The position numbers and the translations under genes are program-made. The notes under the pieces were generated by a model, which saw only the letters and a list, made by a program, of their open reading frames with translations, was not told the origin of the DNA and made no database searches. Shown here piece after piece: positions 5,943-13,368 of a DNA stretch of 24,599 bases (its first letter is position 1; each line of letters begins with the position of its first letter). The stretch lies in contig NZ_JBNMIU010000033.1 in assembly GCF_050873445.1 (NCBI RefSeq), positions 1 through 24,599 on the forward strand, in the 5' to 3' direction. Source of the stretch: Acidaminococcus sp050873445. Its GTDB lineage: Bacteria; Bacillota; Negativicutes; Acidaminococcales; Acidaminococcaceae.

Positions 5943-7271
5943 TTACGAACTGTACCGGAAGTTCTTATCCGTCAAGATCCGGGCGGCAATCAATCCCAGA
6001 GGCAGGGCCATGATGATGGTCCCGGCCGAAGCGAACCAGGATGCCGACTGGTCCAGGGCCATGCCGCCCAGGTGGTAGATCGCCCGGTACAGGTACAGCC
6101 CCGGTACCATGATCACGATGGACGGAACGGTCTGGGCGATCCGTGGATACCCGGTGTGTTTCTTATAAGCCGAAGCCAGCAGCCCCGCCGTCAGGGCCCC
6201 CACAAACGCCGCACCGGAAGCCGGGAACCCGGCCAGGTCCACCAGTTCCAGCCGCAGGGTATTGGCCACCGCCCCGAACAGGGCCGCCGTAGCCGCCAGC
6301 CGCACCGGACTGTTGAACATCACAGAGAAGCCGAAGACCCCGCAGAAGCTGGCCACCAGCCGCAGCGCCAGCGTTGTACAGGGAGTCAGCCCCAGAGGCA
6401 CGAAATTCAGCGGCTGCAGCCCCAGGATCCTGGCCATCCCCCAACCGGTCAGCGTGGCCACCAGGATGATCAGCAGGGCATAGGCCAGCCGTTCCAGGCC
6501 CGATCGCAGATCCAGCTTGGACAGGTCGATGCCGCTGGTGATGAACGGGAATCCGGGAATCAGAAACAGCATGCCGCAGATGTAACCGGCCTGATGCACC
6601 GGTGCCACGTGGAGCCATGTTTCTCCGGCCCATAAGCCCAGCGTATAGACCACACTGGCCGTCACCACCGCCAGGGCGATGTTCAGGAACAAGGTAAAAT
6701 GTTTCCGGATCAGACTGGAACGGACAAAATTCCCGAATCCGGCTGCCAGGAAAGCCAGCAGGATTTCCGGGACCCCGCCTCCCAGCAGAAAAGTAAATCC
6801 GCCACAGGCCAGCGCCGAAGCCAGGCCCAGCTGCAGGGGCGAATACAGGGCCGGGGTCTTGTTCAGCCGGTCCAGTTCCTGATGGATCTCCTCCCCGGTC
6901 AAGGTCAGGCAGTGTTTATGGAAACCGCTGACGAACTGGTCCACCTTATACAGTTTGTAGGTATTCACCCCGGTGTTGGGCAGGCACAGGTTCCGATATA
7001 CGCCACGCTGCCCGTCATAACAGTTGAACCCGATATCCATGAGCCCGATGCTGGCCGTGCAGGTCACTCCCAGCTGCAGGGCCAGGGTATTCATGGAGCT
7101 GCGCACCCGCCAGGCCCCGGTCCCGCAGGACAACATGATCAGTCCCACCCGTCCAATGATGGAGGCCTTTTCCTCCAGTGTTGCCTCCGTTATGGGGCAC
7201 TTCCGGTTCTGTTTCGAATAGGTGTGCCAGGGCACCTCCATATGGTGTTTTTCCAGCACATTTGTCAGCAT
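5943..7271 (-). CDS. Threonine/serine exporter, ThrE family (fused two-domain form)
   Basis: An inner-membrane exporter of threonine/serine-like amino acids. The N-terminal ThrE (DUF1212) domain is recognised by ASIIGRVGLIMLSCGTGAWRV and following SSMNTLA. After it come about ten hydrophobic helices, ending in the second (DUF3815/ThrE_2) domain with PRIAQTVPSIVIMVPG. With the ATG at 7271 the protein has 442 residues, and AGGGG lies six bases upstream. Longer readings are possible: a GTG at 7316 with GGAAAG, or a reading back to 7400. The last starts inside the preceding terminator and upstream of the likely promoter (7342-7370), so it is rejected. The gene is monocistronic and ends at a bidirectional terminator. 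Confidence 0.88.
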   Translation of the reverse strand: MLTNVLEKHHMEVPWHTYSKQNRKCPITEATLEEKASIIGRVGLIMLSCGTGAWRVRSSMNTLALQLGVTCTASIGLMDIGFNCYDGQRGVYRNLCLPNTGVNTYKLYKVDQFVSGFHKHCLTLTGEEIHQELDRLNKTPALYSPLQLGLASALACGGFTFLLGGGVPEILLAFLAAGFGNFVRSSLIRKHFTLFLNIALAVVTASVVYTLGLWAGETWLHVAPVHQAGYICGMLFLIPGFPFITSGIDLSKLDLRSGLERLAYALLIILVATLTGWGMARILGLQPLNFVPLGLTPCTTLALRLVASFCGVFGFSVMFNSPVRLAATAALFGAVANTLRLELVDLAGFPASGAAFVGALTAGLLASAYKKHTGYPRIAQTVPSIVIMVPGLYLYRAIYHLGGMALDQSASWFASAGTIIMALPLGLIAARILTDKNFRYSS

Positions 7272-7341
7272 CTTTTTCCCCTGTTCCAGGATTGCATCCG
7301 TGCACACCCCGATCACGCTTCTTTCCAAAAATTTGTTTTTT

Positions 7342-7370
7342 ATTATACTCCTGTTCCCTTCAGGACGCAA
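7342..7370 (-). promoter_or_regulatory. Promoter of the ThrE-type gene
   Basis: TTGCGT (7370-7365), 17 bases, then a perfect TATAAT (7347-7342), reading toward the exporter gene. The -35 touches the base of the preceding terminator hairpin. Confidence 0.6.
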
Positions 7371-7414
7371 AACAAGGGGCTGTGAAAAATATTTTTTCAC
7401 AGCCCCTTGTTTTT
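7369..7414. terminator. Terminator of the P-type ATPase gene
   Basis: AAAACAAGGGGCTGTGAAAA pairs with the mirrored arm ending at 7413, a near-perfect stem of about 20 bp with a very short loop, two bases from the ATPase stop. T-rich runs on both sides make it effective in either direction. It is one of the TGTGA/TCACA-core hairpins. Confidence 0.85.
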
Positions 7415-7415
7415 C

Positions 7416-9530
7416 CTATGCTTCCATCAGGTCCGTCATGCTGTGGAGACTGATGGCAATGGTGGATCCGTTGTGCAGCAGTGCCGTCGTTGCCGGAGGC
7501 AGGATACCCATGACCCCCAGGCCGATCAGGCCTGCATTGAACGTAATCACGAAATCATAGTTGAACTGGACCCGCTTCATCAGCAGGGTGCTGATTTCCT
7601 TCAGCATCACCAGCTGCTGCAGATCGTGGGCCGAAATGGTGATATCGGCGATTTCCCGGGCGATATCCGCCCCTTCGGCAATGGCTACACCGGCATCGGC
7701 TTCCGACAGGGCCGGCGAATCGTTGATGCCGTCACCCACCATCACCACACGGTGACCGCGGGCCTTGGCTTCCTTCACGAACCGGGCCTTGTCTTCCGGC
7801 AGCACTTCGGCGAAGAACTTGTCCACCCCGATCTTGGCGGCTACCGCAGCGGCCGTCCGTTCACTGTCGCCGGTCATCATCACCAGATTTTTGAATCCGG
7901 CTTTTCGCAGGTTCTTCAGGACCTGAGGTGCTTCCGGACGCAACGGGTCCTGGATGCAGATGATAGCCACCAGTTTGCCGTCCAGGGCCATGTAGATGTG
8001 GGAATATTCTTCCGGCCGACTTTCGTACAGAGCTTCTTCGCCTTCAGGGATCACGCACTTCTCATCATCAAAAATGAAGTGGCCGGACCCGATGACGATC
8101 CGTTTGCCGTCCACCATGGAAGCAATCCCGTGGGCCACGATGTATTCCACCTTACTGTGCATTTCATCGTGAGTCAGCCCTTCGTCCGCTGCCTGGCGCA
8201 CAATAGCGTTGGCTACCGAGTGAGGGAAATGTTCCTCCAGGCAGGCCGCATAGCGCAGCACCGTAGCACGGTCATACCCGTTGAAGCAAAGTACATCTGC
8301 TACCTTGGGTTTGGCCAGGGTCAGGGTACCCGTCTTATCGAAGACGATGGTATCTGCCTGGGCTACGGCTTCCAGGAATTTACCGCCCTTGACGGTGATC
8401 TTGTGGGTGCTGCATTCGCGCATGGCCGACAGCACCGCCAGAGGCATGGACAGTTTCAGGGCACAGGAGAAGTCCACCATCAGGATGGACATAGCCCGAG
8501 TCAGGTTCCGGGTAAGCAGATAGGTGAGCAGCGTCCCGCCCAGACACCAGGGCACCAGTTTATCAGCCAGATGGCTGGCCCGGCTTTCCAGGTTGGACTT
8601 GAAGCTCTCGGAATCCTGGATCATCTTCACGATCCGGTCGTACCGGCTGTTGCCGGCACCGCCCTTGACTTTGACCACGATTTCGCCGTCTTCCACCACG
8701 GTCCCGGCGTAAACCGTCAGGCCCGGCGTCTTATGCACCGGCATGGATTCGCCGGTCATAGAAGCCTGGTTCACCATGGCATCGCCGCTGACGACTTCCC
8801 CATCCAGCGGGATGGTGCTGCCCATCTTCACGCTGACCAGGTCCCCGGCCTGTACATCGGCCAGGGAAACTTCCACTTCCGAACCATCCACCACCTTCCA
8901 CACCGTGTCGATGTGGAGAGACATGTTGTCTGCCAGATTGTGGATGCTCTTCTGATAGGTCCATGCTTCCAGCAGTTCGCCGATATGCAGCAGCAGCATC
9001 ACGGACCCGGCCGTACTGATGTCTTTCTGCAGCACGGCTGCCGTGATGGCTGTAGCATCCAGTACCGGCACATCCAGACGGCGGTGCCACAGGGATTGCA
9101 GACCCAGTTTCACAAAACCGATGGTATGGTACCAGCAACGTACGGTCCGGATGGGCAGCGGCAGGAACCATTTGCTGGCAAAATGCCGGGCCACCAGACT
9201 GATCAGTTTATTCCGATACAGCCGGTTCAGCTGCAGGGCCTGAGCCTTTTCCTTCGTGGCTTTCCGCAGATCCGGATCGTCCATGTTCAGACGGGCCAGA
9301 GCCTTGATGATTCCCTGCCGGATACTGCCGGTTTCATCCGGCTTGTACAGTACGGCAATGCCGGCAGCGCCGGAATACAGTTTCACCCTCCGGATACCGG
9401 GTACCCGCTGCAAACCGCCCAGGATGGCAACCCCCTGCTCCAGGTCGAAAGCACGTACACTCCGCCCGGCCACAGCCAGGCAGCGTACCCGCAGACGCCC
9501 CGGTACTTCATGTTGGATTTGAAATTTCAT
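7416..9530 (-). CDS. P1B-type (heavy-metal) ATPase without an N-terminal CxxC
   Basis: 704 residues. An ATP-driven metal pump of the inner membrane. Visible parts: an N-terminal HMA-like fold (about 1-75) lacking the usual CxxC; the actuator loop TGES (259-262); the transmembrane metal-site motif SCALKL (355-360) in place of CPC; the phosphorylation site DKTGT (398-402); FPHS (435-438) where most P1B pumps have HP; MTGD (552-555); GDGINDSPAL (599-608); and the late-helix motif HNGST. The absent CxxC and the SCALK-type motif resemble the CtpC-like branch, for which zinc or manganese export has been proposed; the metal here is not proven. AAAGGAG precedes the ATG. It follows the PacL-like gene by 35 bases in the same direction, so the two are almost surely co-transcribed. 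Confidence 0.93.
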   Translation of the reverse strand: MKFQIQHEVPGRLRVRCLAVAGRSVRAFDLEQGVAILGGLQRVPGIRRVKLYSGAAGIAVLYKPDETGSIRQGIIKALARLNMDDPDLRKATKEKAQALQLNRLYRNKLISLVARHFASKWFLPLPIRTVRCWYHTIGFVKLGLQSLWHRRLDVPVLDATAITAAVLQKDISTAGSVMLLLHIGELLEAWTYQKSIHNLADNMSLHIDTVWKVVDGSEVEVSLADVQAGDLVSVKMGSTIPLDGEVVSGDAMVNQASMTGESMPVHKTPGLTVYAGTVVEDGEIVVKVKGGAGNSRYDRIVKMIQDSESFKSNLESRASHLADKLVPWCLGGTLLTYLLTRNLTRAMSILMVDFSCALKLSMPLAVLSAMRECSTHKITVKGGKFLEAVAQADTIVFDKTGTLTLAKPKVADVLCFNGYDRATVLRYAACLEEHFPHSVANAIVRQAADEGLTHDEMHSKVEYIVAHGIASMVDGKRIVIGSGHFIFDDEKCVIPEGEEALYESRPEEYSHIYMALDGKLVAIICIQDPLRPEAPQVLKNLRKAGFKNLVMMTGDSERTAAAVAAKIGVDKFFAEVLPEDKARFVKEAKARGHRVVMVGDGINDSPALSEADAGVAIAEGADIAREIADITISAHDLQQLVMLKEISTLLMKRVQFNYDFVITFNAGLIGLGVMGILPPATTALLHNGSTIAISLHSMTDLMEA

Positions 9531-9565
9531 AGCTCTCGCGCTCCTTTTCTATAAAGGAACTGAGC

Positions 9566-9859
9566 TTACTTTGCTTCGTCTTCGACAACCGGTGCAGCCG
9601 CTTCTGCCTTGGCTTTTTCAGCAGCTTCGGCATCTTCCAGCTTCTGGTTTTCTTCCTTGGCAGCGGCTACGATATCGTCAGCCTGAGCCTGCAGGGAAGC
9701 AGAGCTTTCCGCAGCGCATTTCTGCACACGCAGAGCAGCAGCCGTAGTCTTTACCAGAGCCTTTTTCACCATTTTGGATTTGGCTACCCGTTCACCCAGC
9801 AGACCCAGTACAGCACCGCCTGCTACCAAACCCGTTTTGATCCAGTCTTCTCTTTCCAT
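9566..9859 (-). CDS. Small membrane-anchored protein resembling PacL/DUF1490 (DUF6110-like)
   Basis: 97 residues: one glycine-rich hydrophobic helix (about 8-23, GLVAGGAVLGLLGE), a basic helix (VAKSKMVKKALVKTTAAALR), then an acidic, Ala/Glu-rich tail ending VVEDEAK. The helix followed by an A-K-S-x-x-V motif recalls mycobacterial DUF1490 (PacL) proteins, which sit next to P1B ATPases such as CtpC and act as metal-binding scaffolds. The name DUF6110 is from memory and uncertain. The tail lacks the histidine-rich metal motif of mycobacterial PacL; only acidic residues and Cys48 could bind metal. The ATG at 9859 has AAAGGGG upstream. It is the first gene of a two-gene unit with the pump and has a leader of about 200 bases. 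Confidence 0.75.
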   Translation of the reverse strand: MEREDWIKTGLVAGGAVLGLLGERVAKSKMVKKALVKTTAAALRVQKCAAESSASLQAQADDIVAAAKEENQKLEDAEAAEKAKAEAAAPVVEDEAK

Positions 9860-10103
9860 GTTCAATGTCCCCTTTCCTGACGCACCTTCACTTATGCGCC
9901 CTTCCTGATGTTTTTCCCGATGGTTTTCGCTTATTAGGAAGCTGTGGAACATGAGTTGGCAGAGTGCCGATCTCTGCTGGCGTCCTAATACCCTTCCAGC
10001 AGAGCCGCATTAAAATCAGATTTCCTACCGACCCCAGTATCATGCGGGATACAGTCTTTTTGACTTATTTTTTATTATAACCCCAGTGAATTTCAAAAAG
10101 CAA
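9860..10103 (-). promoter_or_regulatory. Promoter and long structured leader of the PacL-like/ATPase operon
   Basis: TTGCTT (10103-10098), 18 bases, TATAAT (10079-10074) form the promoter, leaving about 205 untranslated bases. On the minus strand a 9-bp perfect stem CTCTGCTGG / CCAGCAGAG (10004-9996 with 9980-9972) competes with GCAGAG / CTCTGC (9977-9972 with 9964-9959). Upstream, CCGCAT (10047-10042) can pair with ATGCGG (10010-10005) or sit in the loop of a GTATC / GATAC hairpin. A further GCGCA / TGCGT hairpin ends just before the ribosome binding site. Alternative pairings of this sort are typical of riboswitches or attenuators. I do not recognise the class; it does not read like yybP-ykoY, NiCo or T-box. 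Confidence 0.5.
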
Positions 10104-10146
10104 CTGGTTTGCATGGTTAATTATAATATGATTTTTAGATTTAGTA

Positions 10147-10177
10147 TTGACATCTCATTGCATTAGCTTTATAATGC
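10147..10177 (+). promoter_or_regulatory. Consensus promoter with operator-like palindrome (antitoxin gene)
   Basis: TTGACA (10147-10152), exactly 17 bases, TATAAT (10170-10175): a perfect sigma-70-type promoter. The inverted repeat GCATTA-GCTTTA-TAATGC (10160-10177) covers the -10 box, as expected for an autorepressor such as a RelB/DinJ protein. Confidence 0.8.
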
Positions 10178-10206
10178 GCATATCACAATTCTGGAGGTTG
10201 ATTTCT

Positions 10207-10476
10207 ATGGCATCTGTCAACGTAAATATCCGCATGGATGCGGACTTGAAGACGCAATTTGAAACATTCTGCAATGAAGTGGGTATGAACATGACCACCG
10301 CTTTTACCATTTTTGCAAAACGTACCGTCCGGGAAAACCGGCTTCCTTTTGAAGTTTCTGCGGACTGCCGCCGGGCAGCTGTGCAGCAGATTCCTCCGGA
10401 TCCCGATGCACCCAAGGCCGCAGAACAGAAACCGGAAGACATGTTCCAGGAAATCAAGAACGATTTCAACATTTAA
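10207..10476 (+). CDS. RelB/DinJ-family antitoxin, no adjacent toxin gene
   Basis: 89 residues. The N-terminal ribbon-helix-helix (about 3-48: VNVNIRMDADLKTQFETFCNE, then MNMTTAFTIFAKRTV) is typical of RelB/DinJ antitoxins, which bind their own operator and neutralise a RelE/YafQ toxin with the C-terminal part. TGGAGG precedes the ATG at 10207; the in-frame upstream codons cover the promoter and are excluded. No toxin gene follows: a 24-bp terminator hairpin begins within the stop codon and the next gene is on the other strand. It may be a solitary antitoxin, the remnant of a pair, or a partner acting in trans. Confidence 0.85.
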   Translation: MASVNVNIRMDADLKTQFETFCNEVGMNMTTAFTIFAKRTVRENRLPFEVSADCRRAAVQQIPPDPDAPKAAEQKPEDMFQEIKNDFNI

Positions 10477-10527
10477 AAAGAGAGGGTGTGAAGAAATGAG
10501 AAATCATTTCTTCACACCCTCTCTTTT
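10476..10527. terminator. 24-bp perfect hairpin, bidirectional terminator
   Basis: Left arm 10476-10499 and right arm 10504-10527 are perfectly complementary around a GAAA loop, with A-rich and T-rich ends. It overlaps the antitoxin stop codon and also lies just after the stop of the convergent ATPase gene (10541). It contains the GTGTGAAG / CTTCACAC version of the recurring core. Confidence 0.92.
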
Positions 10528-10540
10528 GCTGGCAGATGGC

Positions 10541-11860
10541 TCAATAGGCACTTAACAGGAACCCCATATACATGGGAAGTTCCAGCACATTCCCTTTTCT
10601 TTCCACATTTTCCGCACTCAGCTGGATGGCCTGTTCCACCTGGTACTTGTCCGGCTGCTGGAGCAGGGTCTTCAGGCTCTTTGTATTGCCTGTGGACGGA
10701 GTGGCTTTCACCAGGGTACTTTTGCCCTGGCAGCGGATCACAAAATCCACTTCCAGACCAGAGTTCTTATGGTAATAGTACAGCTTCCGCCCGCTCTTGG
10801 ACAGCAGATCCGCCGCCAGGCTCTCATATACGGCACCCTGACACCCGGACAGATCTCCCTGCAGCAGCTTCAGCCGGTTCTCACCGGTAAGCATGGCCGC
10901 ATACAGGCCCACATCCTTCATATATACTTTAAAAATGGTATCGATGGCGTGCCGTTCCAGGGGCAGTCCCGGTTCCGTCAGATTGTGGCAGCGGGTCACG
11001 ATACCCGCTTCCTCCAGCCAGGTCAGGGCTCCCTCGAACTGGGAGGCCTTGGACCCCTTCTTCAACTGGGCATACTGGTACTTCTTGTTTTCCTTGTCCA
11101 GCTGCAGAGGCACCGCATCCAGCACCGTCTTCAGCTTGGCCCGTGCCCGCTTATTCACATCCACGAACAGGTTCTCTTCATAGTCTTTCAGGATTTCCTG
11201 CTGTTTGGCCAGCACGGCGTTCAGATCATGGGTCTGCACATAAGTCTCCACCACTTCCGGCAGACCGCCCACTACCGCATACTGGCGGAGCAGTTCGTTC
11301 AGCCGCAGGTGCAGGGCTTCCGGCACCGGAGTCTCCTTGTCCAGGCTCTGATGCAGCATATCCAGTACCGGGGTGGTAATGCCGTTGGCCCACAGGAATT
11401 CCTCAAAATCCAGGGGCACCATGTTCACCACGGTCTCGCTGCCCACCGCAATGAGAGCCGGTTCCTTGCCGTAGCCCTTCACTCCCAGCAGGGACCCGCA
11501 GGCGATGACATCATACCGGCCGTCTTTTTTGAAGGCCTTCAGCGCCGTCCGGGCTTCCGGACACTCCTGGATCTCATCCAGGACCAGGACTGTCTTGTAT
11601 GGTTCGAACAGGGCTTCCGGTCCCACCAGAGCCGTAATCAGCATCACCAGATAGTTCACATCCAGAGAATCCTTGAAAATGGCTGCATAATCCGGTTTTT
11701 CCTGGAAATTCAGATACACCACATGGGCATAATTCTTCCGGGCGAAATCCAGGATGGAGGTGGTCTTGCCGCAATGACGGCAGCCTTTGATCACCAGAGG
11801 GTTGTGTTGGGGGACCTGTTTCCAGGTCTGCAGGAATTTTTCAATCTTGCGCTGAAGCAT
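10541..11860 (-). CDS. ATP-binding protein, AAA-like ATPase with DUF4143 C-terminal domain
   Basis: 439 residues. The N-terminal ATPase has a P-loop GCRHCGKT (26-33), Walker B VLVLDE (91-96) and GSLLG (about 122-126). The C-terminal DUF4143 region carries the PD-(D/E)XK-like piece ending LEVDFVI. The lysine motif that usually reads EVKxG is LVKATPS here, so the nuclease-like site is probably inactive. Many such genes exist per genome in anaerobes and their role is unknown. The ATG at 11860 has AAAGAGGAG directly upstream; a longer in-frame reading to 11905 would swallow that site. It is transcribed alone, divergent from pepT and convergent with the antitoxin gene. Confidence 0.85.
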   Translation of the reverse strand: MLQRKIEKFLQTWKQVPQHNPLVIKGCRHCGKTTSILDFARKNYAHVVYLNFQEKPDYAAIFKDSLDVNYLVMLITALVGPEALFEPYKTVLVLDEIQECPEARTALKAFKKDGRYDVIACGSLLGVKGYGKEPALIAVGSETVVNMVPLDFEEFLWANGITTPVLDMLHQSLDKETPVPEALHLRLNELLRQYAVVGGLPEVVETYVQTHDLNAVLAKQQEILKDYEENLFVDVNKRARAKLKTVLDAVPLQLDKENKKYQYAQLKKGSKASQFEGALTWLEEAGIVTRCHNLTEPGLPLERHAIDTIFKVYMKDVGLYAAMLTGENRLKLLQGDLSGCQGAVYESLAADLLSKSGRKLYYYHKNSGLEVDFVIRCQGKSTLVKATPSTGNTKSLKTLLQQPDKYQVEQAIQLSAENVERKGNVLELPMYMGFLLSAY

Positions 11861-12079
11861 GGCACTCCTCTTTCTTTGACAAATGAAAAACAAAACGAAA
11901 CTCAAACAGCTTCTTATACTTTACAAGAAACGAAACGATTTTTCAAGGAACTTTTTATAATTTTTCCCATTTTCTTTATTAATGATTGGAAGTTCCCTAT
12001 AATAACAGGAGAATGGTCCTCCCTTTTATAATATGTATGGTACAATGAGTCCGACAACATGCTTACAAGGAGGTCCCTC

Positions 12080-13345
12080 ATGTCTGAAATCACCGACGAA
12101 TTGCTGACCCGCTTTCTGCGGTACATCAACATGCCTTCCCAGAGCAAGGCCGGTACCGGCACGGTCCCCAGCACCTCAAGCCAGTGGAATATGGCAAGAC
12201 TGCTGGAAGCTGAACTGGAACTGCTGGATCTGGAAGACCTGCATCTCAGTGACCACTGCGTCCTTACCGGATACCTGCCTGCCAGCCTGCCGGCCGGTTT
12301 TAGCGGCAAAGTCCCCAAACTCGGCTTCTGCTGCCATCTGGATACGGTGGACGTGAACCTGAACCCTGCCGTCCATCCCCACCTGGTGAAAGCCTATCCG
12401 GGCGGCGATGTGGTATTGAATGCAGAAAAGCACCTGATCATGCAGGCAGCCGATCATCCGGAGCTGGCTGCCCATATGGGTGAAGACATCGTCTTTACCG
12501 ATGGTACCAGTGTGCTGGGTGCCGACAACAAGGCAGCCCTGGCCAATGTGATGACTCTGCTCCACACCCTGGCCACCCACCCGGAGATCCATCATGGTGA
12601 TATCTACATCGCTTTTGTTCCCGATGAAGAAGTGGGATTGCAGGGCAGCAAATCCCTGGAGCTGGACCGGTTCCCGGTGGATTTTGCCTATACCATCGAC
12701 AGCTGCGAAGTGGGTGAAGTGGTATACGAGACCTTCAATGCCGGCTCCGCCACGATTACCATCCAGGGAGTCAGTGCCCATCCCATGAACGCCAAGGGCC
12801 GATTGGTAAACCCGACCCTGCTGGCCGTGGATTTCGCCAGTTTCTTCGATCGGAAAGAGACACCCGAATGTACGGAGGGCAAGGAAGGATATATCTGGAT
12901 CAAAACCATCCATTCCAATGCTTCCCAGGCTGTGATCCAGCTTGCCATCCGTGATCACAGCAAGACCGGCTATGAAGCAAAAAAGGACGCCATCCGGCAG
13001 AACGTACAGCGGCTGCAGCAGCAGGAACCCAGGGCCACCATTTCCTGCAGTCTGGAAGACATCTACGGCAATATTGCCGATGCCATGACCCCCGGGAACC
13101 GCAAGGCAGTGGATTTCCTGTATGAAGCCCTGGACGAGCTGGGCATCGCTCCCCGTACCATCGCCATGCGCGGCGGCACTGACGGGTCGTTCCTTTCCAC
13201 CCGGGGCATCTTTACCCCCAATTATTTCACCGGAGGCCTGAACTTCCATTCTCCCTACGAATGTCTGCCTGTGCCCTCCCTGGAAAAATCCTATAATGTA
13301 TCCCTGAAAATCGTAGAAAAAGTAGCCAAAGAGGCTGGCGTCTGA
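12080..13345 (+). CDS. pepT: Peptidase T (tripeptide aminopeptidase)
   Basis: A cytoplasmic di-zinc M20-family aminopeptidase that removes the N-terminal residue from tripeptides; useful to an amino-acid fermenter. 421 residues, close to the usual 405-410. Expected metal and catalytic residues are visible: His86 and Asp88 in HLDTVD, Asp149 in GADNKAA, Glu183/184 in PDEEVG, Asp207 in DSCEVG, and the late His in NFHSPYE. The ATG at 12080 follows AAGGAGG by six bases. Several -10-like sequences lie upstream (TATAAT 11998-12003, TACAAT near 12041), so the promoter is uncertain. A terminator overlaps the 3' end. Confidence 0.96.
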   Translation: MSEITDELLTRFLRYINMPSQSKAGTGTVPSTSSQWNMARLLEAELELLDLEDLHLSDHCVLTGYLPASLPAGFSGKVPKLGFCCHLDTVDVNLNPAVHPHLVKAYPGGDVVLNAEKHLIMQAADHPELAAHMGEDIVFTDGTSVLGADNKAALANVMTLLHTLATHPEIHHGDIYIAFVPDEEVGLQGSKSLELDRFPVDFAYTIDSCEVGEVVYETFNAGSATITIQGVSAHPMNAKGRLVNPTLLAVDFASFFDRKETPECTEGKEGYIWIKTIHSNASQAVIQLAIRDHSKTGYEAKKDAIRQNVQRLQQQEPRATISCSLEDIYGNIADAMTPGNRKAVDFLYEALDELGIAPRTIAMRGGTDGSFLSTRGIFTPNYFTGGLNFHSPYECLPVPSLEKSYNVSLKIVEKVAKEAGV

Positions 13346-13368
13346 TGATGCGCCAGCCTCTTTTTTTT
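13331..13368. terminator. Terminator between pepT and tex (convergent)
   Basis: GAGGCTGGCG (13331-13340) and CGCCAGCCTC (13351-13360) form a 10-bp perfect stem followed by eight T. The left arm lies in the last pepT codons. A-rich sequence on the other side lets it serve tex as well. Confidence 0.92.

Noticed and set aside
7407..9554. A 715-codon open frame on the plus strand opposite the P-type ATPase
   Set aside because: It mirrors a clearly real gene with full catalytic motifs, has a His/Gln-rich composition typical of antisense frames in G+C-rich third positions, and has no ribosome binding site. The same applies to long antisense frames over serA, tex and fumC.
9860..9952. A longer start for the PacL-like protein at 9952
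   Set aside because: The extension is hydrophilic, would put the AAAGGGG ribosome binding site inside the gene, and falls in the structured leader.
9860..10080. yybP-ykoY manganese riboswitch
   Set aside because: The conserved loop sequences of that class are not present by eye; the region is kept only as an unclassified structured leader.
11948..11997. GGAACTT...AAGTTCC inverted repeat upstream of the DUF4143 ATPase gene
   Set aside because: The arms are only seven bases with a 36-base spacer in AT-rich sequence and are easily due to chance.
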